Positions 33,979-42,847 of a DNA stretch of 64,000 bases are shown piece by piece. Source of the stretch: Nevskia soli DSM 19509 (GTDB lineage: Bacteria > Pseudomonadota > Gammaproteobacteria > Nevskiales > Nevskiaceae); NCBI RefSeq assembly GCF_000711955.1, contig NZ_JONR01000001.1:310001-374000 (forward strand), written 5' to 3'. The stretch's first letter is position 1. Each line of letters starts with the position of its first letter. Made by a program: the position numbers and the translations under genes. Below the pieces are notes generated by a model. The model saw only the letters and a program-made list of their open reading frames with translations, ran no database searches and was not told the DNA's origin.

Positions 33979-35463
33979 ATGACGATGATCGACCACCGAT
34001 TGTATGCCGCCGCACAGGTGCGCGAGCTGGATCGCCGCACCATCGAGGACCACGGTATCCCCGGCTATACCCTGATGCGCCGCGCAGCGGCGGCGGCCTG
34101 GAATGCGGCGCACGACCGCTGGCCGCTGCTGCGTACGGTGGCGGTGGTCGCCGGATCCGGCAACAACGGCGGCGACGGCTACGAGATCGCGCGTCTGGCG
34201 CAGGCCGCCGGTTGCAAGGTGCGCGTCTGCGAGATCGACGGGCATGCACCCAAGGGGGATGCCGCTACGGCCCGCACGGCCTGGCTGGGGCAGGGCGCCA
34301 TCGAGCGTTTTGAGGATGCCGGTGATGACTTCTTCAAGGCCGATCTGATCGTCGATGCCATTTTCGGCACCGGCCTATCGCGCCCGCCGCAGGGCGCGGC
34401 ACTCGCCGCAATCGAAGCCATCGCGCGGGCGCGCGGGCAGGGTGCCCTGGTGCTGGCGGTGGACATTCCTTCCGGCTTGCAGGCCGACACCGGGGCGATT
34501 CTCGGCCAGGCGGTTCGCGCCGACCTCACCGTCACCTTCATCGGCCGCAAGCTGGGCCTGCATACCGGGCAAGGGCCGGGTTGCACCGGCCCCGTCGTGT
34601 TCGATGCACTGGAAGTGCCCGCTGCGGTCTACGGGGATATCGCGCCGCTGGCGCGCCTGCTGGATGCGGACGATCTGCGCCGTTGGCTACCGCCGCGGCC
34701 ACGCACCTCGCACAAGGGTGACAACGGCCATGTCCTGGTCATCGGCGGTGACGCCGGCACCATCGGCGCGGTGCTGCTGGCGGCCCGCGCCGCCATGCGC
34801 GCCGGCGCCGGCCTGATCAGCGTCGCCACCCGCGCCGCGCACGCGCCGCTGCTGACGGCGGCGCAGCCGGAACTGATGTGCCGCGGTGTCGAAGCGGCGG
34901 GTGAGCTGCAAACCGCCATTGGCCGCGCCGACGTGATCGCCATCGGCCCGGGCCTTGGGCAGGGGGAGTGGGGGCGCATGGCCTGCGCCGAAGCCTTCAG
35001 CGCCGGCAAGCCCCTGGTGGTCGATGCCGATGCCTTGAATCTGCTGGCGCAGGCTCCTCAACGCAACGAACGGTGGATCCTGACGCCCCATCCGGGCGAG
35101 GCCGGGCGCCTGCTTGGCATCTCCACGGCCGAAGTCCAGGCCGACCGGTTGAAAGCGACGGGCGAACTGCGGCAGCGCTACGGTGGGGTGGCCCTGCTCA
35201 AGGGCGCCGGCACCCTGGTGCAGGGCGCGGACGAACCGGTACTCTGCCCTTACGGTAACCCCGGCATGGGCGTGGGAGGTATGGGCGACGCCCTGACCGG
35301 CATCGCCGCGGCTTTCCTCGCCCAGGGCTTGAATCCCGAGAACGCCGGCGCCGCTGCCGTCCTGGCACATGCGCTGGCCGGCGATCGTGCCGCTCGCGAC
35401 GGCGAACGCGGCCTGGTGCCGTCGGACCTGATCGAGGCCCTGCGCGCGGTGGTGAATCCTTGA
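33979..35463 (+). CDS. nnr: Bifunctional NAD(P)H-hydrate epimerase/dehydratase
   Basis: 494 residues (an ATG at 33985 is equally possible). It repairs damaged hydrated NADH/NADPH. N-terminal epimerase half (about 1-215): VVAGSGNNGGDGYEIARLA and DAIFGTGLSRPPQG. C-terminal ADP/ATP-dependent dehydratase half: HKGDNGHVLVIGGDAGTIG, PHPGEAGRLLG and NPGMGVGGMGDALTGI. First gene of the tsaE-amiC-mutL series. The stop overlaps the tsaE start by four bases. Confidence 0.95.
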   Translation: MTMIDHRLYAAAQVRELDRRTIEDHGIPGYTLMRRAAAAAWNAAHDRWPLLRTVAVVAGSGNNGGDGYEIARLAQAAGCKVRVCEIDGHAPKGDAATARTAWLGQGAIERFEDAGDDFFKADLIVDAIFGTGLSRPPQGAALAAIEAIARARGQGALVLAVDIPSGLQADTGAILGQAVRADLTVTFIGRKLGLHTGQGPGCTGPVVFDALEVPAAVYGDIAPLARLLDADDLRRWLPPRPRTSHKGDNGHVLVIGGDAGTIGAVLLAARAAMRAGAGLISVATRAAHAPLLTAAQPELMCRGVEAAGELQTAIGRADVIAIGPGLGQGEWGRMACAEAFSAGKPLVVDADALNLLAQAPQRNERWILTPHPGEAGRLLGISTAEVQADRLKATGELRQRYGGVALLKGAGTLVQGADEPVLCPYGNPGMGVGGMGDALTGIAAAFLAQGLNPENAGAAAVLAHALAGDRAARDGERGLVPSDLIEALRAVVNP

Positions 35464-35939
35464 GCGGAACGTCCGTCCGCCTCGACCTGGCCGATGCCGC
35501 AGCCACCGAGGCGATGGGCGCACGGCTGGCGCGCGCCCTCATCGGCTGCGCCGGCCTCGTAGTGTTCCTGCACGGCGACCTCGGCGCCGGCAAGACCACC
35601 CTGGTGCGCGGCTGGTTGCGCGAACTGGGCGCCAGCGGCGCCATCCGCAGCCCTACCTACACCCTGGTCGAGCCCTACGAATTGGCCGGTCGCAGCCTGC
35701 TGCATCTGGACCTTTACCGCCTGTCCGATGCCGCCGAACTGGAGCAGCTGGGCGTGTACGATACGCCCCCCGAAAGCTCGGTCTGGCTGGTGGAATGGCC
35801 GGAACGCGGCGCCGGCCAGCTGCCGACGGCGGACTTGAAGATCTTCCTGCAAGCCGCTGGCACGGGCCGGGAAATCCGTCTCGAATCCACTCCGGCGCTG
35901 GCTCCGATTTTGGCCGCCGCGGGCCTGTTGCCGGGGTGA
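35460..35939 (+). CDS. tsaE: tRNA t6A threonylcarbamoyladenosine ATPase
   Basis: 159 residues. TsaE is the ATPase that resets the TsaBD complex in t6A37 synthesis. Walker A is GDLGAGKTTLVRG; also SPTYTLVEPYEL, HLDLYRLSDAAELEQLG and WLVEWPERG. The start is a TTG overlapping the nnr stop (TTGA), which implies translational coupling; the next in-frame ATG at 35514 would remove the first conserved strand. Confidence 0.93.
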   Translation: MSGTSVRLDLADAAATEAMGARLARALIGCAGLVVFLHGDLGAGKTTLVRGWLRELGASGAIRSPTYTLVEPYELAGRSLLHLDLYRLSDAAELEQLGVYDTPPESSVWLVEWPERGAGQLPTADLKIFLQAAGTGREIRLESTPALAPILAAAGLLPG

Positions 35940-36066
35940 TTTCCCGCCTTCCGGCCCACAATAAACTTGAAGTGTCTGGCAGTACTTGTTGATTAAGCAA
36001 AGAAAATTGTTGAATTATCCGGCTGGCGGCGCTATCTTTCCCAGGTCATCGCCCGTCGGGGGCTTC

Positions 36067-37572
36067 ATGCGTCGGTACGTTGGACCTGCAATCATGCTGC
36101 TGTTCGTCGCCTGCGCGCACGCAGGCGAGCTGCGTGAAGTGCGCCTGCTCGACAGCGCCGAAAGCACCCGCGTCGTGTTCGATCTCGACGCCCGCGCCGA
36201 CAACAACGTCTTCACCCTGAGCAACCCGGACCGGGTGGTCATCGACATCGCCGATGCCAGGCGCGGGCGTGCGCTCAATCTCAACCAGGGCCCCAAGGGC
36301 ATCGTCAAGAGCGTGCGCTCCGGCCCGCATGAGGGCGGCCTGCGCGTGGTGCTGGACCTGAGCCAGGCGGCCACGCCCAAGAGCTTCGGCCTGCAGCCCA
36401 GCGGCGGCTTCGGCTACCGTCTGATTCTCGACCTGTACCCGCAGGGCGCTGCTTCCATGCCGGCGATGGTGACGGCCTCGGCCGCTCCGGCCGGTGCCTC
36501 CGCTGGCCTGCCGCCTTCCGCAGCGACCGCCGCCGCCCCGGCGCCGGCTGCCGCCCCGGCGCCGGCTGCCGCCCCGGCCGGCGCGCCCGCACAGTTCGCC
36601 ATGGCCGCCCCCGCACCGCCGCCGCCCCCGGTATCGGCGCCGCAGCCGGCCGCGCCCACCAGCGCCGCGGTCAATGCGCCCATCAATGCCAATACGCCAC
36701 CAGTCGCGGTGCCCAGCGCTTCGGCGGCGGCGAGTGCACGTGACGCCGTGCCACTGGGTGTGAAGCCCATCGTCATTGCCGTTGACGCCGGCCATGGCGG
36801 CGTCGACCCCGGCGCCCAGGGCCGCAGCGGCCTGCAGGAAAAGAACGTCACCCTGGCCATCGCCCGCCAGCTGGCCAGGCGCATCAACGCGCAGCCCGGC
36901 ATGCGCGCGGTACTGACCCGCGACGGCGACTACTACGTCGACCTGCGCCAGCGCACCATCCGCGCCCGCCAGGCCCAGGCCGACCTGTTCGTGTCGATCC
37001 ACGCCAATTCCTACCGCGACCGCGACATGCGCGGCACCGCGGTCTACGTGCTGTCCGACCACGGCGCCACCACCGAGCAGGCGCGCTGGCTGGCCAACCA
37101 CGAAAACGCGGCCGACCTTGTCGGCGGCGTCGACCTGCACGACAAGGACGACCGGCTGGCGGCGGTGCTGCTCGACATCTCGCAGTCGGCCACCATGGAT
37201 GCAAGCTTCGACCTCGGCAACCGCCTGTTGGACTCGCTGCACAAGGTCAACGAATTGCAGAAACCGATGGTGCAGCAGGCCGGCTTCATGGTGCTGAAGT
37301 CGCCGGATATCCCCTCGGTGCTGGTGGAGACGGCCTTCATCAGCAATCCGCGTGAGGAGCAGATGCTGCGCAGTCCGGATTACCAAGTGCAATTCGCCGA
37401 CGGCATTTTCGAAGGCATCAAGGGCTATTTCTCGCGCTACCGTCCGCTGCAGCAGCAACAGCTGGTGGCGGTGACGCAGCCGGATCGCCCGGCCGAACCG
37501 CGGCGCCGTGCGCGCGGCAAGGCCATGCCGGTGAGCTACGAGCACAGCGCGCGCAGCGAAAGCGACAACTAG
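36067..37572 (+). CDS. amiC: N-acetylmuramoyl-L-alanine amidase (AmiB/AmiC type)
   Basis: 501 residues from the ATG at 36067, preceded by GGGGG. Signal peptide (about 1-20), an AMIN domain (about 25-130) that targets the septum or peptidoglycan, an Ala/Pro linker of repeated PAPAA units (about 135-245), and a zinc amidase_3 domain: VDAGHGGVDPGAQG, LFVSIHANS and VLVETAFISN with the catalytic glutamate. It splits septal peptidoglycan during division. The locus position corresponds to amiB of E. coli, but the AmiB/AmiC name is uncertain. Confidence 0.92.
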   Translation: MRRYVGPAIMLLFVACAHAGELREVRLLDSAESTRVVFDLDARADNNVFTLSNPDRVVIDIADARRGRALNLNQGPKGIVKSVRSGPHEGGLRVVLDLSQAATPKSFGLQPSGGFGYRLILDLYPQGAASMPAMVTASAAPAGASAGLPPSAATAAAPAPAAAPAPAAAPAGAPAQFAMAAPAPPPPPVSAPQPAAPTSAAVNAPINANTPPVAVPSASAAASARDAVPLGVKPIVIAVDAGHGGVDPGAQGRSGLQEKNVTLAIARQLARRINAQPGMRAVLTRDGDYYVDLRQRTIRARQAQADLFVSIHANSYRDRDMRGTAVYVLSDHGATTEQARWLANHENAADLVGGVDLHDKDDRLAAVLLDISQSATMDASFDLGNRLLDSLHKVNELQKPMVQQAGFMVLKSPDIPSVLVETAFISNPREEQMLRSPDYQVQFADGIFEGIKGYFSRYRPLQQQQLVAVTQPDRPAEPRRRARGKAMPVSYEHSARSESDN

Positions 37573-37590
37573 AGCTATCTTCGTAGCCTT

Positions 37591-37625
37591 AAGGCCCGGG
37601 CACAGAATGCCCGGGCCTTCCTTTA
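37591..37625 (+). terminator. Terminator between amiC and mutL
   Basis: AAGGCCCGGGCA (37591-37602) and TGCCCGGGCCTT (37608-37619) form a perfect 12-bp stem with a 5-nt loop. The T-tract (CCTTTAT) is short, so some read-through into mutL is possible. Confidence 0.75.
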
Positions 37626-37656
37626 TCCTAGGCGCCATGATTCAGTCGAGCGCGCC

Positions 37657-39501
37657 GTGACCATCCCCGCTGTGACCATTCAGGTTCTCCCTGACCAGCT
37701 CATCAACCAGATCGCGGCAGGTGAGGTGGTCGAGCGCCCCTCCGCCGTCGTCAAGGAACTGGTCGAGAACAGCCTCGACGCCGGCGGCCGCCATATCGAG
37801 ATCGAAGTGGAGCAGGGCGGCCTCGGGCTGATCCGCATCCGCGACGACGGCGGCGGCATCCCGCGCGAGCAGCTGGCCACGGCCCTGCAGCGCCACGCCA
37901 CCAGCAAGATCGCCTCGCTGGAAGACCTGGAGAGCGTCGCCAGCCTCGGCTTCCGCGGCGAGGCGCTGCCCAGCATCCTCTCGGTGTCCCGTTTCGCCCT
38001 GACCTCGCGCACCGCGCAGGACGCGCATGGCTGGCGCATCGGCGGCGCGGGCGCGGTCGATGCCAGCGAGCCGCAGGCCGCCGCGCACGCGGTGGGTACC
38101 ACGGTGGAAGTGCGCGACCTGTTCTTCAACACCCCGGCGCGGCGCAAGTTCATGCGCGCCGAGTCCACCGAATTCCGCCATATCGACCAGCTGGCACGGC
38201 GCCTGGCCCTGGCGCGCTTCGACCTGCGCCTGGCCCTGCGCCACAACGGCCGCCGGGCGCTGGATCTTTCGCCCGCGACCGACGATGCCGCGCGCGAAGC
38301 GCGCATCGCCGAGGTCTGCAGCGAAGAATTCATGGCCAATGCGGTGATGCTGGACGAATCGCGCCTGGGCTTCCGCCTGTGGGGTTGGGTGGCGCTGCCC
38401 AGCTTCGCGCGGGCACAGCCGGACCTGCAGTTCCTCTACGTCAACGGCCGCATGGTGCGCGACAAGCTGCTCGGTCATGCCTTGCGCCGCGCCTATGCGG
38501 ACGTGCTGCACTCCACCCGCTACCCGGCCTTCGTACTGTTTCTCGAACTCGATCCCGCCGGCGTCGATGTCAATGTGCACCCGGCCAAGACCGAGGTGCG
38601 CTTCCGCCAGTCGGCACAGGTGCATGACTTCCTGTTCGGCTGCGTGCACCAGTTGCTGCGCCGTATCCGTCCCGATCCGCTGCAGCACCACCGGGTGGAA
38701 CTGCATGCGCCGGCCGAGGCGGCGCCCGATCCGGTGCAGGAGCCCCTGCGTTACGCTCGCCCGGCTTCATATGGCGGCAGCGCAAGTCAGTTCGGCGGCA
38801 GCAATTTTTCGGAAATCCGCGAGCCGGCACCGACACTGGCTTCCACCGCCTGGCCGCTCTACGCCGGCGCGAATTCACCTGCGGCGGATGGCAACGGCGC
38901 CATGGCGGTGGCACAGCAGCCACTGGGCCGCGCCCTGGCGCAGCTGCACGGGGTCTTCATCCTGGCCGAGAACCGCACCGGCCTGGTGCTGGTCGACGCC
39001 CACGCCGCGCACGAGCGCGTGCTGTACGAACGTTACAAACACCAGCTCGAAAGCGGCGGCATCCCGGCGCAAGCCCTGTTGGTGCCGGAGGTGGTGCGGG
39101 TGGGCGAGGCCGAGGCCGACCAGCTCGAAACGCAGCGCGAAGCGTTGTCGAGGCTGGGCCTGGTCATCGACCGCGCCGGACCGGAAGCGGTGACGGTGCG
39201 CGCGCTGCCGCCGCTGCTGGCCAAGACCGATCTCGGCGCGCTGCTGCGCTCGCTGTGCGGCGAGGACGGCGACAGCGAATCGCATTTCGGCGAAGTGCTC
39301 GATGCCCAGCACCGCATCCTCGCCGACATGGCCTGCCGCAGCGCCATCAAGGCCAACCGCCGCCTGACCCTGCCGGAAATGGACGCCCTGCTGCGCGACA
39401 TGGAAACCACCGAACTCTCCGGCCAATGCAATCACGGCCGTCCGACCTGGGTGCAGGTCGGCGCCGAGGACCTGGATCGACTGTTTTTGCGAGGCCGCTG
39501 A
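37657..39501 (+). CDS. mutL: DNA mismatch repair protein MutL
   Basis: 614 residues from GTG at 37657. N-terminal GHKL ATPase: NQIAAGEVVERP, RDDGGGIPREQL and GFRGEALPSI. The C-terminal domain keeps endonuclease-type motifs: DAHAAHERVLYE (close to the DQHA(x)2E(x)4E metal site) and CNHGRPTW near the end, both lacking in MutH-dependent E. coli MutL. This suggests an endonuclease MutL that nicks without MutH. It normally precedes miaA; here a toxin-antitoxin pair lies between. Confidence 0.95.
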   Translation: MTIPAVTIQVLPDQLINQIAAGEVVERPSAVVKELVENSLDAGGRHIEIEVEQGGLGLIRIRDDGGGIPREQLATALQRHATSKIASLEDLESVASLGFRGEALPSILSVSRFALTSRTAQDAHGWRIGGAGAVDASEPQAAAHAVGTTVEVRDLFFNTPARRKFMRAESTEFRHIDQLARRLALARFDLRLALRHNGRRALDLSPATDDAAREARIAEVCSEEFMANAVMLDESRLGFRLWGWVALPSFARAQPDLQFLYVNGRMVRDKLLGHALRRAYADVLHSTRYPAFVLFLELDPAGVDVNVHPAKTEVRFRQSAQVHDFLFGCVHQLLRRIRPDPLQHHRVELHAPAEAAPDPVQEPLRYARPASYGGSASQFGGSNFSEIREPAPTLASTAWPLYAGANSPAADGNGAMAVAQQPLGRALAQLHGVFILAENRTGLVLVDAHAAHERVLYERYKHQLESGGIPAQALLVPEVVRVGEAEADQLETQREALSRLGLVIDRAGPEAVTVRALPPLLAKTDLGALLRSLCGEDGDSESHFGEVLDAQHRILADMACRSAIKANRRLTLPEMDALLRDMETTELSGQCNHGRPTWVQVGAEDLDRLFLRGR

Positions 39502-39577
39502 GCTACTGCGCCGGACGATGGCGTTGTGATTGCATTAATATTCTCCAGAGGCTGAAAGAGTTTTGAGAGGTTTCTCC

Positions 39578-39802
39578 ATGTCCGCACTCGCGCCCGAATT
39601 TGCAAAACTGTCTGTCGCCGAGCGTATTCAGCTGGCCGAGGACCTGTGGGATAGCATCGCGCAGGATGCGCCGGAAGCCCTGTCTTTGGACCAGGCGAAA
39701 CTGGCGGAAATCGAGCGTCGGCTGCGTGAGCACGATGCCGATCCATCCACCGCGGTTGCCTGGGAGCAATTACGCACGGAGCTGTTCAAAGGCAAGCCTT
39801 GA
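39578..39802 (+). CDS. Addiction-module antitoxin
   Basis: 74 residues from ATG 39578, preceded by GAGAGG. The segment KLSVAERIQLAEDLWDSIA is the hallmark of small unstable antitoxins paired with ParE/RelE toxins. The stop overlaps the toxin ATG by one base. Inserted between mutL and miaA, which are adjacent in many relatives. Confidence 0.85.
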   Translation: MSALAPEFAKLSVAERIQLAEDLWDSIAQDAPEALSLDQAKLAEIERRLREHDADPSTAVAWEQLRTELFKGKP

Positions 39803-40101
39803 TGAAGGTTGTATTCCGTCCAGAGGCTCGTCTCGAGGCTTTGGCGGCGCAGAATTGGTTCGAGAAGCGCTCTCCCGGCCTGGGATTCGATTTCGCCCGT
39901 GCTGTTGAAGCTTCGGTGGCGCAGGTTCAGCGAAATCCAGAGGGCTTTCGCCCAATCGAAATGGGGTGCCGACGTATCGCCCTTAGGCGCTTTCCGTACG
40001 CGTTGATTTATCGCCTAAGGGGCGATGAGTTATTGATCGTCTCCGTTTTCCATCATCGTCGACACCCGGACCATTGGCAGAGCCGCATTAGTGTTGTTTG
40101 A
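39802..40101 (+). CDS. ParE/RelE-family toxin
   Basis: 99 residues from ATG 39802. RelE/ParE fold: VVFRPEARLEALAAQNWFE helix, a basic central strand GCRRIALRRFPYALIYRL, and LIVSVFHHRRHPDHW at the end. Whether it acts on mRNA or gyrase cannot be told from sequence. Coupled to the antitoxin by TGATG. Base composition is lower in GC than the flanking housekeeping genes. Confidence 0.87.
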   Translation: MKVVFRPEARLEALAAQNWFEKRSPGLGFDFARAVEASVAQVQRNPEGFRPIEMGCRRIALRRFPYALIYRLRGDELLIVSVFHHRRHPDHWQSRISVV

Positions 40102-40116
40102 AATATTCCACCGCTC

Positions 40117-41049
40117 GTGACCCCGCCACCCCTCATCGCCATTGCCGGCCCCACCGCCGCCGGCAAGTCGGCGCTGGCTCTGCAATTGTTCGAGCGCCTG
40201 GAGGGCAGGGCGGAGATCGTCAGCGTCGATTCGGCGCAGATCTATCGCGGCATGGATATCGGCACCGCAAAACCGGATGTTGCGACACGGGCGCGGGTGC
40301 CGCACCATCTCCTCGACCTGATCGATCCGGCCGAGGTCTATTCCGCGGCGCGCTTCGCCGCCGATGCGCGAAGCCTGATCGGTGAAATCCACGCCCGCGG
40401 CAACCAGCCCATCCTGGTGGGCGGCACCATGCTCTATTTTCGCGCTTTGTTACATGGCTTGAGCGAACTGCCCTCGGCAGACGCGGGGTTCCGCGAGCGC
40501 ACCGAAGCGGAAGCCGCGCAGCTCGGCTGGGGCGCATTGCACGCGCGCCTGGCCGAAGTCGATCCGGAAAGCGCGGCGCGCCTGCACCCGAACGACGCCC
40601 AGCGCATCCAGCGTGCGCTGGAAATCCATGCGCTGAGCGGCGAGTCGGCCAGCCGGCAGTTCCTGCGGCCGCGTGGCGAGGGCTGGACCGGCGTTGTCAT
40701 ACGGGTCGCGGTCTGCCCGCCGGATCGCCCGGCTTTGCACCAACGCATCCGGGAGCGTTTCCGCATCATGATGGAGCAGGGTTTTCTCGGTGAAGTCATG
40801 CGCCTGCGGGCGCGCGGCGACCTGCATCTGCAACTGCCGTCGATGCGCGCCGTGGGCTACCGCCAGCTGTGGCGTCACCTGGACGGCGAATACGGCCTGG
40901 AACAGGCGATCGAGATGGGCATGAGCGCTACCCGGCAATACGCCAAGCGCCAGCTGACCTGGCTCCGCGGCGAATCCGGATGGGTATGGATCGATCCCAC
41001 GGAACCGAACGCCGCCGGCGCGGTCTTGAATCTAGTCAAATCAGCCTGA
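40117..41049 (+). CDS. miaA: tRNA dimethylallyltransferase
   Basis: 310 residues from GTG 40117. It adds the isopentenyl group to A37 of tRNAs reading UNN codons. P-loop GPTAAGKSALALQL, SVDSAQIYRGMDIGTAKP, HHLLDLIDP, ILVGGTMLYFRALLHG and the MRAVGYRQLWRHLDGE block are diagnostic. The upstream toxin gene ends 16 bases before. hfq follows by 92 bases. Confidence 0.95.
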   Translation: MTPPPLIAIAGPTAAGKSALALQLFERLEGRAEIVSVDSAQIYRGMDIGTAKPDVATRARVPHHLLDLIDPAEVYSAARFAADARSLIGEIHARGNQPILVGGTMLYFRALLHGLSELPSADAGFRERTEAEAAQLGWGALHARLAEVDPESAARLHPNDAQRIQRALEIHALSGESASRQFLRPRGEGWTGVVIRVAVCPPDRPALHQRIRERFRIMMEQGFLGEVMRLRARGDLHLQLPSMRAVGYRQLWRHLDGEYGLEQAIEMGMSATRQYAKRQLTWLRGESGWVWIDPTEPNAAGAVLNLVKSA

Positions 41050-41141
41050 ACTTGGCATACGGCCCCATGGACCAGACGCGTGCTACACTTTCTCTGTATA
41101 GACAGGCAACTGTCGTTGTTCAAAACGAAAAAGGATTAAAA

Positions 41142-41393
41142 ATGTCTAAAGGACAGACTCTGCAGGAGCCGTTTCTCAACGCCCTGCGCAAAGAGCGCAT
41201 ACCGGTTTCGATCTACCTGGTGAATGGCATCAAGCTGCAAGGCCAGATCGAATCCTTTGACCAGTTCGTGGTCCTGCTGAAGAACACCGTCAGCCAGATG
41301 GTCTACAAGCACGCGATCTCCACCATCGTGCCGGCCCGTGCCGTGCGCATCGCTGAAACCGACGACGGCGAAGCCCAGCCCGCTGATGCCTGA
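41142..41393 (+). CDS. hfq: RNA chaperone Hfq
   Basis: 83 residues. Sm1 motif region LQEPFLNALRKERIPVSIYLVNGIKLQG and Sm2 YKHAISTIVPAR are intact. The C-terminal tail is short, like Pseudomonas Hfq. It pairs sRNAs with targets. AAGGA precedes the ATG. Its own promoter is probably in the 92 bases after miaA (a TACACT at 41084-41089 is a possible -10, without a good -35). Confidence 0.97.
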   Translation: MSKGQTLQEPFLNALRKERIPVSIYLVNGIKLQGQIESFDQFVVLLKNTVSQMVYKHAISTIVPARAVRIAETDDGEAQPADA

Positions 41394-41477
41394 GTTGCGA
41401 GAGTCAAGCCGCTGAGCACCAATCCGGATTCCAACACTGCACCGGCCGCCAACGCGGCCGGCAGGCAGAAAGCGGTA

Positions 41478-42758
41478 TTGGTGCACCTGGAATTCCCGGG
41501 CACCGACTTCGAAGCCGATCGCGCCGAATTCCTCGAACTGGCCCGTTCCGCCGGCGCGGAAGTCGTGGCCGTGCTCGGCGGCAGCCGCGACCGTCCCGAT
41601 GCCGGGCTGTATGTCGGCAGCGGCAAGGTCGACGAAGCGGCCGCCGCGGCCGCCGCGGCCGAAGCGGAACTGGTCATCTTCAACCATGACCTGTCGCCCA
41701 GCCAGGAGCGCAATCTCGAACGGCGCCTGAAATGCCGGGTGCTGGACCGCGCCGGCCTGATCCTCGACATCTTCGCCCGCCGTGCCCGTTCCCACGAGGG
41801 CAAGCTGCAGGTGGAACTGGCCCAGATGCAGCACCTGGCCACCCGCTTGGTCCGTGGCTGGACCCATCTGGAACGCCAGAAGGGCGGCATCGGCCTGCGC
41901 GGCCCGGGCGAATCCCAGCTCGAAACCGATCGCCGCCTGGTACGTGCCCGCATCGACACGCTGAAGCGGCGCCTGGAAGAAGTGCGCAGCCGCCGCGCGC
42001 AGAACCGGCACGGCCGCGAGCGCAGCGAAATTCCCACAGTGTCCCTGGTCGGCTACACCAATGCCGGCAAGTCGACCCTGTTCAACGCCCTCACCGGCGA
42101 CGACACCTTCGCCTCCAACCTGCTGTTCGCGACGCTGGACACCACCGTGCGCAAGGTGGCGCTGCCCACCGGCGAGACCGCGGTGCTGGCGGATACGGTC
42201 GGCTTCATCCGCGACCTGCCGCATGATCTCATCGCCGCCTTCCGCGCCACCCTGGAAGAGTCGCGCGAGGCCGATCTGCTGCTGCACGTGGTCGACGCCG
42301 CGGACGCCGAGCGGGTCGCCCGCATGGAACAGGTCGATGCGGTGCTGCGCGAGATCGGCGCCGACGAGGTGCCGCGCCTGCTGGTCTACAACAAGATCGA
42401 TCTGCGCAAGGAAGGCACCGAGCCGGAATTGGCGCGCATCGAGCGCGACGAGGAAGGCCGCCCGGTTCGCGTCTTCGTCTCCTCCCGCACCGGCGAGGGA
42501 CTGGACCTGTTGCGCACCGCCATCGCCGCCAGCCTCTACCCCGACCTGATCGAGGAAGAAATCCTGCTCCCGCCCAGCGCCGCGCGCCTGCGTGCGCAGC
42601 TGTTTTCCCTCCATGCGGTGCGCTCGGAAAAGGTCGATGACGATGGCGGCTTGCGCCTGACCGTGCGTCTGCCGTACTCGCGCCTGGAGCGTCTGTGCCG
42701 GGAAGCCGGGGTCAAATTGCCACCCCGCGCGGTTGCCGCAGTCGCCGCCGCTTCCTAA
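41478..42758 (+). CDS. hflX: GTPase HflX
   Basis: At least 426 residues. HflX is a ribosome-splitting GTPase. N-terminal HflX domain: YVGSGKVDE, SPSQERNLERRL and QMQHLATRLVRGWTHLERQKG. G domain: GYTNAGKST, TLDTTVRK, DTVGFIRDLPHDL, NKID. Start problem: the conserved first strand (KAVLVHLEF) needs codons upstream of GTG 41478. The frame is open back to the hfq stop at 41391, and those codons hold only a CTG (41412) and a TTG (41475). So the true start may be CTG 41412, with LSTNPDSN as N-terminus. Confidence 0.93.
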   Translation: MVHLEFPGTDFEADRAEFLELARSAGAEVVAVLGGSRDRPDAGLYVGSGKVDEAAAAAAAAEAELVIFNHDLSPSQERNLERRLKCRVLDRAGLILDIFARRARSHEGKLQVELAQMQHLATRLVRGWTHLERQKGGIGLRGPGESQLETDRRLVRARIDTLKRRLEEVRSRRAQNRHGRERSEIPTVSLVGYTNAGKSTLFNALTGDDTFASNLLFATLDTTVRKVALPTGETAVLADTVGFIRDLPHDLIAAFRATLEESREADLLLHVVDAADAERVARMEQVDAVLREIGADEVPRLLVYNKIDLRKEGTEPELARIERDEEGRPVRVFVSSRTGEGLDLLRTAIAASLYPDLIEEEILLPPSAARLRAQLFSLHAVRSEKVDDDGGLRLTVRLPYSRLERLCREAGVKLPPRAVAAVAAAS

Positions 42759-42847
42759 AATCCCGCTTTCAAACACGATTTTCCTGGGATTATTTCCCGT
42801 AAGCTTTGCGTCCACGAAAGACGCTATTCCCCTTGAGCGGAGCAGAA

